Notes: generated by a model not told the origin, from the letters alone. DNA of 64,000 nucleotides from Acidimicrobiales bacterium (GCA_036378675.1 DASUWA010000013.1:1-64000), one strand, 5' to 3'. Shown: positions 51,246 through 60,167, counted from the stretch's first letter. Numbers and translations are program-made.

Positions 51246-53855
51246 TTAGCTCGACGAGCCCGTTCCTGCTGATCCGCTGACCGGCGTAGACGGAACCCCT
51301 GAACCGCGCACGTACGGCTGCGGTGAAGTGATCCCGGATGCTCCACCGAACGGTGCTACCACGGTCTCGATGGGCGTGGTGTACTGCGCGCTGAAGGCAT
51401 CGCCGACGTTCCCCTGGTTGGGCGGGAGGATCACCTGGTGGTCGACCGAGTCCACCTCGTCGACCGAGGTGGTCAGATTGGCATTGTCGGAGTCGGAGGT
51501 GAACAGCAGGTGCAGCCCGTGGGTGGCGATATCGCCCTCGAAGTAGCGCACGTCGCCTTGAGGGCCAAAGTTGCTGTCCGGCGAAGAGTCGGGTTGCTGA
51601 GCCGGCAGCTTCGGGTTGTAAGTGGCGGTGCCTGGGATGTTGTACGGCGTGCCGTTGGCGTTGTGGTTCCAGCACCGGCGCTGGTAGGTCGTTTCGCCGT
51701 TGTACGTCTGACCGTCGTCTTTGACCAGGCCTGAATAGCGGTTGGCCGGGGCGGGAGCAGGCGAAACCGCTACAGGATGCCCGTTTTCATTCGCGAACCC
51801 CCATGTCGTCGGATCGATGCTGCGTGGGTCGACCTGCGGGCCGGGTGAGTTCCCTGTCCCGTCGTCGAAGCAAGAGTCGTCTACGTAGTAGGGGACCGCC
51901 TCTGCCAGGCCCTGGGCGCCGCCGGGGCTCTGGTTGTTGTTCTGGTCGATCGACCACTTCTCGACCATGGTGCCGGCGGGACCGGTCATCTCTTCCCATT
52001 GCAGCAGGGTGGGTGCCGCTCCCGAGAAGGTTGGATCGGAGCTGTTGAACGATCCGTAGACACAGTCGTCGGGCCTGCCGACCACTGGTATGTCGACCGG
52101 GAGCGGCGCACTGCAGCCTGACTTGTCGGGGTTGCCCACGGTGACCGGCTTCCCACCGTTGAGTTGTTGCTCTGCTCGGCCGAGCCTGTCATTGCTCGAT
52201 TCTGCGACGCCGCTGGTGCCGACGAAGTCAGTGGTGTCGCCCATCAGGACGGGGTTGATGCCGGTGATGGGTACGCCCGCCGAATTCTCGGGGTTGTAGT
52301 AGGTGGTGACCGCGCCGGCGTTCATGTTCCACTGCGTGTAGATGCCGTCGAGCGGCGGGATGGGGTGCACGCGCAGGTTGTACTCGTGGTCGATCGAGTA
52401 GGGGTAGAAGGTGTCGGTGCGGGTGACATTCGTGCCGGAGTCCGAGCCCCAAGTGACCCGGATGTCGCGGACCGGACCGACGCGAATTCCCATGGTCACC
52501 GAAGATCCGTTCCAGTTGACCTGCTCGTCCTCGTAGCCGCAACAGGGAGTGTTGCCGCCCGGTGATTGCTGGAAGGCTCGGCCCTTGAAACGATCGACGA
52601 TGCTCGTTCCGTAGTCGCCCTTGCTGAAACCCTTGTCGTCGGGGGAGACCTGCAAACCGTCCATGATCCAACGACCGGCCAAGGAGTGACTCGCTGACGA
52701 ATCGCCATACGTGAAGGCGTATCGCGGCGTATCGACCGTCGCCGTGTCTAGGGTTCTTCGGCGGACGAAGGTGGACGGATCGAGCTGGAACTGGCCGTTG
52801 GTGACCTTGAAGCCGCGGCCTACGACTGGTTGCGGAACGCCGTTTGCATTGGTCGAGCAAACCGGCCCGACCGGCGCATTGCCGTAGTCGGAATAGTTGC
52901 TCTGGGCATAGGCGAACATGTCGGCGTTGGCCCCGGGGGAGTAACGGACGTAAGGGGAGTGGGCGGCCGTGTATGCGGGCGACACGACCGGCCGCTTGTT
53001 GGGACCGATCGCGGACTCCATCACATAGACGTAACGCGTGATGTGAGTAGCGGGATCGACCAGCTCGACCTTCTCCGCCTGCACGATCCCCTGCGGCAGG
53101 GCGGCGGTCGAGGGTGCTTGGGTGCCGGAGTCGCGCGCCATGAACGACAGTTCGTCGGTGTCGATCAAGGCCGCGTTCGGGTCGGCCGTCGCTCCAGGTT
53201 GGCCGGCGGGTGGCTGAGCCCGGCACACATCAGTTGGATCGGAGGGATCGAACGACGGGTTGGACGTGTAGCGGAACGGCTCGTAGTCGAACGTGTAGGT
53301 GAGCATCTGGTCGACGCCGGAATAGAACGCGAAACCGGACGCGTTGTTCGAGATGTAGTGCTCCCACTTGGTGTCGACCTGGAAGGGGATCTGCTCGAAG
53401 CCCTTAACTGTCCATCTGTAGCCGAGCAGGCTTTGGGCCGGAACGCCTTTGAGGACCGTTCGGACAGGAAGCTGGCTTCCCTGGAAGCACTCGTGGTCGC
53501 CGTGGTTGGAGTCGGTGGCGCCGTTTGTGTCGGGGTGAGTTTTCGATTGATAGCAGTCGCTTCGCAAGGCCGCCGGCTCAGTGCCTTGAGCGTCGAACAC
53601 CGAGTAGTCGGTAGGCGCTTGGGGTGCCCTGACTGTCGCCTCCGGTCCCGATGTCCACGCCGGGAAGTCGGCTCCCGTAAGCACTACGGGCTGGGTGTCG
53701 AAGGTGTTGACAGTGACGGCGGCGGACGGGTGCGCTTCGCTCGAGGCGGAAGGAGCTGGGCCCGACAGGGCGAGCGCTCGGCCACCCAGCAGCGCCAGGG
53801 ATCCGCCAAACGCCGCTGCGACCTTCACCGGACCCACGCCTCTTCGCCCGCGCAT
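51246..53855 (-). CDS. Large secreted protein of unknown function (869 aa)
   Basis: A signal peptide (basic MRGRRGVGPVKVAAAF, hydrophobic run, Ala-x-Ala near 30) precedes a roughly 840-residue extracellular protein rich in Gly, Asn, Asp, Ser and aromatic residues, with several likely disulfide pairs (CYQSK and HECFQG; TPCCGYEDE; CSAPL and DDCVYG; DDSCFDDG and RRCWNHN). The C-terminus is a low-complexity Gly/Ser tail. No catalytic domain was recognised. Repeated YS/DTKW-type blocks suggest beta-rich architecture. It lies 41 bases downstream of an amidase gene. Its role could be structural or binding. Confidence 0.75.
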   Translation of the reverse strand: MRGRRGVGPVKVAAAFGGSLALLGGRALALSGPAPSASSEAHPSAAVTVNTFDTQPVVLTGADFPAWTSGPEATVRAPQAPTDYSVFDAQGTEPAALRSDCYQSKTHPDTNGATDSNHGDHECFQGSQLPVRTVLKGVPAQSLLGYRWTVKGFEQIPFQVDTKWEHYISNNASGFAFYSGVDQMLTYTFDYEPFRYTSNPSFDPSDPTDVCRAQPPAGQPGATADPNAALIDTDELSFMARDSGTQAPSTAALPQGIVQAEKVELVDPATHITRYVYVMESAIGPNKRPVVSPAYTAAHSPYVRYSPGANADMFAYAQSNYSDYGNAPVGPVCSTNANGVPQPVVGRGFKVTNGQFQLDPSTFVRRRTLDTATVDTPRYAFTYGDSSASHSLAGRWIMDGLQVSPDDKGFSKGDYGTSIVDRFKGRAFQQSPGGNTPCCGYEDEQVNWNGSSVTMGIRVGPVRDIRVTWGSDSGTNVTRTDTFYPYSIDHEYNLRVHPIPPLDGIYTQWNMNAGAVTTYYNPENSAGVPITGINPVLMGDTTDFVGTSGVAESSNDRLGRAEQQLNGGKPVTVGNPDKSGCSAPLPVDIPVVGRPDDCVYGSFNSSDPTFSGAAPTLLQWEEMTGPAGTMVEKWSIDQNNNQSPGGAQGLAEAVPYYVDDSCFDDGTGNSPGPQVDPRSIDPTTWGFANENGHPVAVSPAPAPANRYSGLVKDDGQTYNGETTYQRRCWNHNANGTPYNIPGTATYNPKLPAQQPDSSPDSNFGPQGDVRYFEGDIATHGLHLLFTSDSDNANLTTSVDEVDSVDHQVILPPNQGNVGDAFSAQYTTPIETVVAPFGGASGITSPQPYVRGSGVPSTPVSGSAGTGSSS

Positions 53856-53896
53856 TTAGATACTTGTTCGCCCTGACCGTTGGACGTCCTGCTTGG

Positions 53897-55309
53897 TCAG
53901 AGCGCCGGCCGGCGGTCCCTCCATGTTGCGGCTTCCTCGAGCTGGGCTGCCACCTGGATGAGGAGATCCTCGCGCCCGTAGGCCGCCACGATGTGCACGC
54001 CCACCGGCAGCCCGGACGCGCTGACGTGAAGGGGGAGCGAGATCGCTGGCTGGCCGGTCGCGTTGAAGTGCATCGTGAACGGCACGAGCAGGCCGGTCTG
54101 CTGCTGGTTGGAGAACGGATCGTCGGCCGGCGGCTCGAGCTCCCCAATGAGAGGTGGGAGCTGGCCGAGGGTCGGCGTGACGAGGAGATCGTGATCCTCC
54201 CACCACTGTCCGAACCGGCGAGCGAGCGCGCTGCCGGCAGCCACCGCCGCGGCGTAGTCCACCCCCGACAAGGTCTGCCCAACCGAAGCCATGGCCCACG
54301 TCAACGGCTCCACATCGTCGGCGGTTACCTCGCGGCCGAGCAACCGACCGAGCCAGTTGAGGCGCGCTCTGGCGTTGACCACCCAACGGGTGCCGAAGTT
54401 AACTCCTGCCTCCGGACCTATCTCCGGGTGGTCCTCCGAGACAGCGTGACCCAACTGCTCGAGCACCCGCGCGGCAGCCTGAACCGCGGCCCGGCACTCA
54501 GGGTCTAGGTCGCCGGCCGGGCTCGAATCGAGAATCCCGATCCGAAGCTGTACCGGGCGGACCATGACTTCCGCCCGGTACGCGCGTGCGGGCGGTGGGG
54601 CGACCACCATGTCACCCGGACCGGGTCCTCGCAGGACGTCGAGCAGAGCCGCAGTGTCGCGCACCGATCGCGCCACCACGTGTTGCACTGACAGCCCGCT
54701 CTCATCTCCCTCGGGTCCCAGAGTCGTCCTGCCCCGCGAGGGCTTGAGGCCGACCAGGCCGCACATGCTTGCCGGTATGCGAATCGAACCTCCACCGTCG
54801 CTGGCGTGGGCGACCGCGACCATGCCGGCTGCGACCGCCGCCGCGCTGCCGCCGCTCGAGCCGCCGGGCGAGCGGGAGAGATCCCACGGGTTTCGGCACG
54901 GGCCGTAAGCCTGCGGCTCAGTAACCGGAACCAGGCCGAATTCGGGTGTGTTGGTCCGGCCCAGGAAAGCGAAGCCAGCTGCCCGTAAGCGGGCGACCAG
55001 CCAGCTGTCGCCCTCGGCGGTCCAGCCGGCGTCGCGCAGCGCGCGGTTGCCTTGGTGGGCTGGGTCGCCGGCCGAGTCCGCGTAGAGGTCCTTGATCAAG
55101 ATCGGCACCCCGCTGAACGGCCCGGCCGGTAGCCCGGCGTCGATCTCTGCCATAGCCCGGTCGAAACGCCGATGGATGACCGCGTTGATAGATCCGTCGA
55201 GCTTCTCGATGCGGGCGATAGCCGACTCGGCCAGATCGCGAGCCTTCACCTCTCCCTTCGCAATCAGTTCGGCCTGCCCAGTTGCGTCGAGCCATAACAC
55301 GTCGTCCAC
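53897..55309 (-). CDS. Amidase signature family amidase (470 aa)
   Basis: Complete Ser-cisSer-Lys triad: Lys73 in LIKDLYADSAG, Ser151 in PGGSSGGSAAAVAAGM and nucleophile Ser175 in DGGGSIRIPAS. The C-terminus includes QPAISLPLHVSASGLPVGVH, typical of 6-aminohexanoate- and nylon-type and general amidases. It hydrolyses a carboxamide. It is probably transcribed with the large secreted protein gene downstream and is divergent from a DoxX gene. Confidence 0.92.
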   Translation of the reverse strand: MDDVLWLDATGQAELIAKGEVKARDLAESAIARIEKLDGSINAVIHRRFDRAMAEIDAGLPAGPFSGVPILIKDLYADSAGDPAHQGNRALRDAGWTAEGDSWLVARLRAAGFAFLGRTNTPEFGLVPVTEPQAYGPCRNPWDLSRSPGGSSGGSAAAVAAGMVAVAHASDGGGSIRIPASMCGLVGLKPSRGRTTLGPEGDESGLSVQHVVARSVRDTAALLDVLRGPGPGDMVVAPPPARAYRAEVMVRPVQLRIGILDSSPAGDLDPECRAAVQAAARVLEQLGHAVSEDHPEIGPEAGVNFGTRWVVNARARLNWLGRLLGREVTADDVEPLTWAMASVGQTLSGVDYAAAVAAGSALARRFGQWWEDHDLLVTPTLGQLPPLIGELEPPADDPFSNQQQTGLLVPFTMHFNATGQPAISLPLHVSASGLPVGVHIVAAYGREDLLIQVAAQLEEAATWRDRRPAL

Positions 55310-55426
55310 GAGAAACCCCCTGCGCGTTTAGATAGCCCCAGTCTGTCCGCCGGGCTGTCCAGCCGCACCACGGCGGTCGACCCGGACGGCTGGCTAAGGT
55401 TCCTAGGACCCCCTGGAGGACAACGC

Positions 55427-55945
55427 ATGAGCAACGCTGTGAACTTCGTCTTGCTGGCGGCGCGGATCTGGGTTGGCGCGGTGATGCTGGCGCACGGCGT
55501 CAGGCACGTGAAGGCGCTGCAGTCCGGTCCGGGAATGGCGAATTGGCTGACGAGCCTCGGTCTGAAATACGGCGCGCTCCAGGCGCAGACGTTGACTTGG
55601 ACCGAGGTGGCGGTCGCTCCGTTCCTGGCCTTGGGGCTGGTGACCCCGGCGGCCTATGGAGCTGCAGCGTCCTTGATGCTCGTGGCGTGGATCACCAATC
55701 ACCGGGACAAGGGATTCTTCATCACCGCCCGCCCGACCGAAGGCTGGGAGTACGTCGCCACCCTCGCGATCCTGTCGCTGGTGTTGGGTGCCCTGGGACC
55801 GGGCGAGTGGTCGATCGACCACGCTGCCGGGTTCCACTGGCCGCAGGACCCGTCGGAGGCGATCTGGGTGGCGCTCGTCGTCGGCGTCGGCGGAACCGCC
55901 GGCTACCTCGCCACCTTCTGGCGCCCGCAGCGCAAGGAGGCGTGA
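55427..55945 (+). CDS. DoxX family membrane protein (172 aa)
   Basis: Four-helix DoxX-like protein: LLAARIWVGAVMLAHGVRHV, TLTWTEVAVAPFLALGLVTP, AAYGAAASLMLVAWITNH and ATLAILSLVLGALG, with KGFFITARPTEGWEYV in the expected loop. DoxX proteins are linked to respiratory or redox membrane complexes. A short gap containing a tandem repeat leads to the LLM gene. Function uncertain. Confidence 0.85.
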   Translation: MSNAVNFVLLAARIWVGAVMLAHGVRHVKALQSGPGMANWLTSLGLKYGALQAQTLTWTEVAVAPFLALGLVTPAAYGAAASLMLVAWITNHRDKGFFITARPTEGWEYVATLAILSLVLGALGPGEWSIDHAAGFHWPQDPSEAIWVALVVGVGGTAGYLATFWRPQRKEA

Positions 55946-55950
55946 TCGGA

Positions 55951-55999
55951 CAGCCCGTTGGCGGGCAACATGACGCAGCCCGTTGGCGGGCAACATGAC
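55951..55999 (+). repeat. Tandem 25-bp duplication carrying a start codon
   Basis: Two 24-base identical copies (55951-55974 and 55976-55999) with a period of 25. Each contains CCGTTGGCGGGCAACATGAC, i.e. a G-rich ribosome-site-like run and an ATG. Because 25 is not a multiple of three, only the second ATG (55995) is in frame with the LLM gene; the first would start a decoy frame. Confidence 0.9.
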
Positions 56000-56771
56000 A
56001 TCGCCTGCGGTCGACCTCCTCTTGGAGACCTTCGGTTCAACGTGGCGGGACGTGCGCGAAGCGGCGTTGGTGGCCGAACGGGCCGGCTTTGCGGGTGTAT
56101 GGGTAAACGACCATCTGGCAGGGTCGGTGCAAAACGCGCCTTACGTGCTCGAGTGTTGGACGGTGTTGTCCGCTCTCGCGGCTGAGGTTCCCCGGATCCG
56201 AATCGGCCCGCTGGTCCTAAACGTCGCCAACCGCGATCCGGGAACCCTCGCAGTCATGACGGCGACGTTGCAGCATGTCAGCGGAGGTCGGCTCCTCCTT
56301 GGGATTGGTGCCGGCGCGCAATCGGGGACCACATACGCGATCGAGCAGGAAGCCTTGGGACACCCGGTACGCAACGCCGCGGAGCGGCGAAGCGACGTCG
56401 AGCGGGCGATCACCATGCTGCGTCGGGTCTGGTCTGGCGATGTACCGCCCGCGAGGGGGTTTCTCGTCCCAGTGCCCGTTCCGCCGATCGTTGTTGGAGT
56501 TCGGGGTCCAAAGATGGCCGAGCTCGCGGGGGGTGTCGGTGACGGCATCTGCGTTTCGGTTGGACCGGCGATGACCGAGTTGGTTGCGAGCGCACGGCGG
56601 GCTTGCGCCCGCAGCGGCCGCGACCCGCAAAGTTTCTTGGTGACCGCCTTGGTTTCTTCATGGCCTGATGTAAAGGGCGCAGCCGGACTGGACGTCGATC
56701 GACTGATCATCTATGTGGCACCCCCCTTTGGCGAGGCCATTGCCCGGGTCAGAGAGTTGGTCGTCCACTGA
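55995..56771 (+). CDS. Luciferase-like (LLM) F420/flavin oxidoreductase (258 aa)
   Basis: LLM TIM barrel: AERAGFAGVWVNDHLAG near the N-terminus, IRIGPLVLNVANRDPGTLAV, GGRLLLGIGAGAQSG and a late VVGVRGPKMAELAGGVGDGI, as in F420-dependent LLM enzymes. It is shorter than most members (usually above 290 aa), with a reduced C-terminus. It starts in the second copy of a 25-bp tandem repeat. Substrate unknown. Confidence 0.82.
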   Translation: MTSPAVDLLLETFGSTWRDVREAALVAERAGFAGVWVNDHLAGSVQNAPYVLECWTVLSALAAEVPRIRIGPLVLNVANRDPGTLAVMTATLQHVSGGRLLLGIGAGAQSGTTYAIEQEALGHPVRNAAERRSDVERAITMLRRVWSGDVPPARGFLVPVPVPPIVVGVRGPKMAELAGGVGDGICVSVGPAMTELVASARRACARSGRDPQSFLVTALVSSWPDVKGAAGLDVDRLIIYVAPPFGEAIARVRELVVH

Positions 56772-56780
56772 CTTCTACGA

Positions 56781-56813
56781 TTGGCTGTGAAGGTCTAGGG
56801 GTCCCCCAGCCAA
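56781..56813 (+). terminator. Possible hairpin after the LLM gene
   Basis: TTGGCTG (56781-56787) can pair with CAGCCAA (56807-56813) around a loop that itself holds GGGG/CCCC. It starts 10 bases after the stop codon. The loop is large, so this is a weak terminator prediction. Confidence 0.3.
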
Positions 56814-56853
56814 GACTTACGATCTGCGAGAGTGGGCAACTAAGGGGTGATAA

Positions 56854-57219
56854 GTGCGCATCGCAATCAAAGTTGTCGTGCTTCTGGCAGTGGTGGGAGT
56901 TCTTGCCGCCGGCCTGCTCCCACCGCTGTTCGACGAGGGGCGCTTGCGCGACAACGCCAACACCGCCGCCCAAGCAGGGGCAGCGGTGGTGCTCGATTCT
57001 CATGCTGGACTCGCTTCCGGGTCAATCGACCAAGCGGTGGCGGCGTCGATTGCAACGCATCGCGGTCTCAAGCTCATCTCAGTGAAGGTGAACGCCGGGG
57101 TCGTGACGGTCAAGGTCGAGAAGGATGTTCACACCTTTATGAGCGGACTGCCCGGCCTCGAACACTGGTTCCACCTGACCGTTACCGAGAGCGCTTCGGC
57201 GTATGGACCCACTCAGTAG
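56854..57219 (+). CDS. Membrane-anchored small protein (121 aa), unknown function
   Basis: One N-terminal helix (MRIAIKVVVLLAVVGVLAAG) followed by an extracytoplasmic domain with AQAGAAVVLDSHAGLASGSI and the beta-like GLKLISVKVNAGVVTVKVEK. It resembles TadE/TadG-like pseudopilin-associated or other short envelope proteins, but no family is certain. GTG start after an AAGGGGTG site. Confidence 0.5.
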   Translation: MRIAIKVVVLLAVVGVLAAGLLPPLFDEGRLRDNANTAAQAGAAVVLDSHAGLASGSIDQAVAASIATHRGLKLISVKVNAGVVTVKVEKDVHTFMSGLPGLEHWFHLTVTESASAYGPTQ

Positions 57220-57291
57220 GCCTCTCTAGGTCACCGCGCCAGGAACTTTGTCCGCGGGACCCCGCCTCGGGCCGGCAGCACCATGCAGCTC

Positions 57292-57855
57292 CTAGCAGCC
57301 AGACGGGGCGGACGCGGAGGTCGTGGCTGCTGTGAGCGCTGTAAGGACGTCGGTGAGGGCCGCCCGTGATGTGGCGTCGGCGATAAGTCCATTGAGACCG
57401 ATCATTTGAGAGGTGACCGGCATCTGAACGCACGCAGAGTCGATCAGACGGGCGTGGGCGTAGCCCAGCACAGTCCGAAGTTCGCCATGTGCACCTTCGG
57501 CGCCTCGTGGCGACGCGTTAACCCATCCGACAGGCTTGCCGTAGATAGAACCAGCCTGTTCGTCGCCGATGGTCCAGTCGAGCAAGTTCTTCAGAGACCC
57601 CGGTAGGGCTCCCGCGTATTCGGGAGTAGAGAACAGGATTGCGTCTGCTTGATGTATGGCGTCACGGAGCCGCTGCACCTCTGGATGCAGGGGGTGGCGA
57701 TCGTCATCGGGGTTGAACGCAGGCAAGCGCGCGATGCGGTCATAGATCCGGCAATCGACTCCTTCGGGTGCCACCTCGGCGGTCGTTCGCAGTAGCGCGG
57801 TGTTGGTGGACGTCGTGCGGAGGCTTCCTGAAACGAGGAGGACCGTTCGCCTCAC
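57292..57855 (-). CDS. NADPH-dependent FMN/quinone reductase (187 aa)
   Basis: Flavodoxin-like reductase: LVSGSLRTTSTNTALLRTTA (phosphate loop), FSTPEYAGALPGSLKNLLDW (flavin loop, about 77-96), GKPVGWVNASPRGAEGAHGE. It has less similarity to the operon's FMN reductase at 27554 than two members of one subfamily would show. Likely reduces quinones or chromate-like oxidants. Stands alone on the minus strand upstream of the window's rhodanese gene. Confidence 0.87.
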   Translation of the reverse strand: MRRTVLLVSGSLRTTSTNTALLRTTAEVAPEGVDCRIYDRIARLPAFNPDDDRHPLHPEVQRLRDAIHQADAILFSTPEYAGALPGSLKNLLDWTIGDEQAGSIYGKPVGWVNASPRGAEGAHGELRTVLGYAHARLIDSACVQMPVTSQMIGLNGLIADATSRAALTDVLTALTAATTSASAPSGC

Positions 57856-57903
57856 GTTCCCATAAGCGTCCTCAGCAAGCGCTCTATTCCAGACGTTGGA
57901 GCT

Positions 57904-58239
57904 TCACGCCGCGGTATCCGACAGTCCTTGTTCGAAGGGAAGGCCGGCAGCAAGCCATTCCTCTTTGCCGCCTTCGTAGGCGTAGACCTCGGTGTAACCG
58001 AGGGTCTCCAGCCGCTCGGCAGCTATCTTCGAGTTCGGGCAGGAGGGGCCGGCGCAGTAGGTGACCACAGCCGCCCCTTTGTCCGGGACGAGCAATGACG
58101 CCAGAGCGTCGATCTCGTCGCGGGGCATGTTTCGAGCGCCAGGCAGGTGCTCTGCCTCGAAGTAGTTGCGGGGCAACGCCTCGAGGAGAACGATCGAGCC
58201 GAGCCGGTTCTGAAGCTCTGTACGGGTGATGGTCTTCAT
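57904..58239 (-). CDS. Rhodanese-like sulfurtransferase domain protein (111 aa)
   Basis: A single rhodanese domain: LLEALPRNYFEAEHLPGARN (family CH2A-type motif), then the catalytic Cys in VVTYCAGPSCPNSKIAAERL and GYTEVYAYEGGKEEWLAAGL. Transfers sulfane sulfur or senses persulfide. It is divergent from a MarR regulator with two palindromic sites between, suggesting control by that regulator, perhaps in response to sulfur or oxidant stress. Confidence 0.9.
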   Translation of the reverse strand: MKTITRTELQNRLGSIVLLEALPRNYFEAEHLPGARNMPRDEIDALASLLVPDKGAAVVTYCAGPSCPNSKIAAERLETLGYTEVYAYEGGKEEWLAAGLPFEQGLSDTAA

Positions 58240-58257
58240 GTCGTTCGCTCCTAGTTA

Positions 58258-58292
58258 TGTGCGTACGCACAGAGTATAAGTGCGTCTGCACA
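58258..58292. promoter_or_regulatory. Paired palindromic operator between rhodanese and marR genes
   Basis: A perfect 14-bp palindrome TGTGCGTACGCACA (58258-58271) is followed by a near copy AGTGCGTCTGCACA (58279-58292). Their centres are 21 bases apart, two helical turns. Such a pair in a divergent MarR intergenic region is the expected autoregulatory operator, covering both start regions. Confidence 0.75.
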
Positions 58293-58319
58293 CACCTATC
58301 AAGTGGTAATGTCAGAACT

Positions 58320-58784
58320 GTGAAAGAAACCTGGCGCGACGACGACGTCGTGTCCGCGTGGGCGGCGATGCTCCGACTGCACGCCCGGCTCGTGCCGCTG
58401 ATCGACGCGGAGCTGCAGCGGCATGCGGGGATGCCTCTCGCCTGGTACGACGTCCTGCTGGAGCTGAGCGCTGCGGCGGATAAGAAGCTGCGCATGTTCG
58501 ACCTCGGGGAGGTCGTCGTACTCAGCAGGACCCGCGTCAGCAGGGTGGTAGACGAGCTCGTCCGAGCCGGCTACCTAGAGAAGGTGCCGAACCCCGACGA
58601 CGGTCGATCAGCCTTTGCCAGGTTGACTCCTGCGGGCACGAACGCGTTCCGCCGGGCCGCGCCTACGTATCTTGAGCTGATCCGGAACCATTTCGGGGGC
58701 CACTTCACTGCTGGCGATGCGAAGACCCTCCGTCGGGTGCTTAGCAAGGCGCTCGCGGCTGGCGCAGCCGACGACTCGACATAA
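58320..58784 (+). CDS. MarR-family transcriptional regulator (154 aa)
   Basis: Winged helix-turn-helix of MarR type: MPLAWYDVLLELSAAADKKL (first helix pair), FDLGEVVVLSRTRVSRVVDE (recognition helix), and the wing VPNPDDGRSAFARLTPAG with the family's Asp-x-Arg pattern. The N-terminal helix (AMLRLHARLVPLIDAEL) forms the dimer. The GTG at 58320 leaves the operator outside the gene. It probably represses itself and the divergent rhodanese gene. Confidence 0.9.
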   Translation: MKETWRDDDVVSAWAAMLRLHARLVPLIDAELQRHAGMPLAWYDVLLELSAAADKKLRMFDLGEVVVLSRTRVSRVVDELVRAGYLEKVPNPDDGRSAFARLTPAGTNAFRRAAPTYLELIRNHFGGHFTAGDAKTLRRVLSKALAAGAADDST

Positions 58785-58953
58785 CTCGAGTGCCCGCTTC
58801 GAGGCCAGCCGAGGTCTGCCGACTGACCCACGAGTGGAGTCAGTCTCGCCGTGAAGACTCGTCCACAGGCGCCAATACTCAACCGCTTCCGCCGTTCATC
58901 TCGGCGAACCAACTTTTGTGCATCCAATCGGGCTAGAGCACCGAATACCTTGC

Positions 58954-59778
58954 GTGGAGTTCGACATCGAGGACTACAAGCGCCGAACCGACCGCCTCCA
59001 CTTCGACGATCTCGAGCTCGACAGCTTCGCAACATCACCCCTCGGCCCCGATGCTCTTCGTTGTCTGCGCTACATGCACGACGTCGAGTACCACACGGTC
59101 TGTTACCTGAGGGATCTTCTGGTGAGCCCTGCACACGGCGACGCGGAGATCACCTCGTTCCTGTCGTTCTGGGTGTTCGAGGAGTTCTGGCACGGCGAAG
59201 CCCTCGCCGCCGTACTTTCCGCGCACGGAGAGCCGGCCGGCCAAACCCGGGTAACCAACATGCGCCGACAGCTCGGATGGGCCGAACGCCTCCGACCGCT
59301 CATGATGATGGCCGGCTCCGTTCTCGCCGGGGAAGATTTCGTGACCGTACAGATGACATGGGGAGCGATCAACGAGTGGACCACCCAAGCCGGCTATAGC
59401 CAGCTCGCACGGCGGGCAGGCCATCCTGTCCTATCGGAACTGCTCCGACGAATAATGCGCCAGGAAGGCCGCCATATTGACTTTTACGCAAGCCAAGCGC
59501 ACCGGCGGCTGGCTGCCAGCCGCCGCGCCCAGCGCCTGACCCGCTTCGCGCTCAATCGTCTGTGGTCGCCAGTCGGCTCAGGAGTCATGCCGGAAGCAGA
59601 GACCGCCCATCTGGCCACCTACCTGATGTCCGGTCCGGACGGGCTCGCCGCAGTCCAACGAATCGACAGGCGGGTAGACCGCCTTCCCGGACTCGCCGGC
59701 CTCGCACTCCTGCAACGCTCCATCGCCAGCCTCGGAGCCGATCCCAACGAACAGGGTGCGATCCCCGCCGCGGTGTAA
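58954..59778 (+). CDS. Ferritin-like diiron protein, acyl-ACP-desaturase-type (274 aa)
   Basis: Four-helix-bundle pattern with diiron-like motifs: HDVEYHTVCYLRDLL, VFEEFWHGEALAAVL (E-x2-H, about 77-80), a second pair in GEDFVTVQMTWGAINEW and RQEGRHIDFYASQAH. The spacing is like plant-type acyl-ACP desaturases and related oxygenases. A GTG at 58954 gives the start EFDIEDYKRRTDRLHFDDLE that fits the family; another GTG 36 bases upstream is possible. Function (desaturase or oxygenase) is unproven. Confidence 0.7.
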   Translation: MEFDIEDYKRRTDRLHFDDLELDSFATSPLGPDALRCLRYMHDVEYHTVCYLRDLLVSPAHGDAEITSFLSFWVFEEFWHGEALAAVLSAHGEPAGQTRVTNMRRQLGWAERLRPLMMMAGSVLAGEDFVTVQMTWGAINEWTTQAGYSQLARRAGHPVLSELLRRIMRQEGRHIDFYASQAHRRLAASRRAQRLTRFALNRLWSPVGSGVMPEAETAHLATYLMSGPDGLAAVQRIDRRVDRLPGLAGLALLQRSIASLGADPNEQGAIPAAV

Positions 59779-59798
59779 CGCCGGTGCGGTTTGGCGGA

Positions 59799-59826
59799 CC
59801 GGGGAGCGCATGGCGGCGCTCCCCGG
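59799..59826 (+). terminator. Strong hairpin after the diiron protein gene
   Basis: CCGGGGAGCGC (59799-59809) pairs perfectly with GCGCTCCCCGG (59816-59826) over a 6-base loop. It begins 20 bases after the stop codon. Very stable but without a U-tract. Confidence 0.65.
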
Positions 59827-60167
59827 CCCACGCCCTTCAGGAACCGAACGTCGTGGTTGGCGACCTTTTGACGTCAGGCTCTGGGGCGACTTGAGAAGTG
59901 CTGGCCGCGCACCGCTGTTCCCATTGGTCCTCCCCGTAGGAACCGTGAGCTTGTTATTTGATATCTCTGCACCGGTAGCACCCGCACTGGCCCGGAAAGC
60001 AGAAGTATCAATTCGGTCTATACCCGAGTTAAATACCTCTCTAAACGGACAAATGAGAGTCGGCTTATCTCACGATTTTGATACATACATGTGGTTGAGA
60101 AACCACTGTTAGTGAGACCGCCGAAACCACAGGGTTTCCGGGGATCAGGCCCGCTGCTCGGCCGCGG
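59827..60167. other. Non-coding stretch with an AT-richer patch
   Basis: About 340 bases between the terminator and the stop of the amidohydrolase gene. The part from about 59940 to 60110 is clearly less GC-rich than its surroundings. No gene, tRNA or att-like repeat was recognised; it may be a remnant of foreign DNA. Confidence 0.4.

Noticed and set aside
59827-60112. Open frame across the AT-richer patch
   Set aside because: No ribosome site, no recognisable protein pattern, and it follows a strong terminator hairpin.
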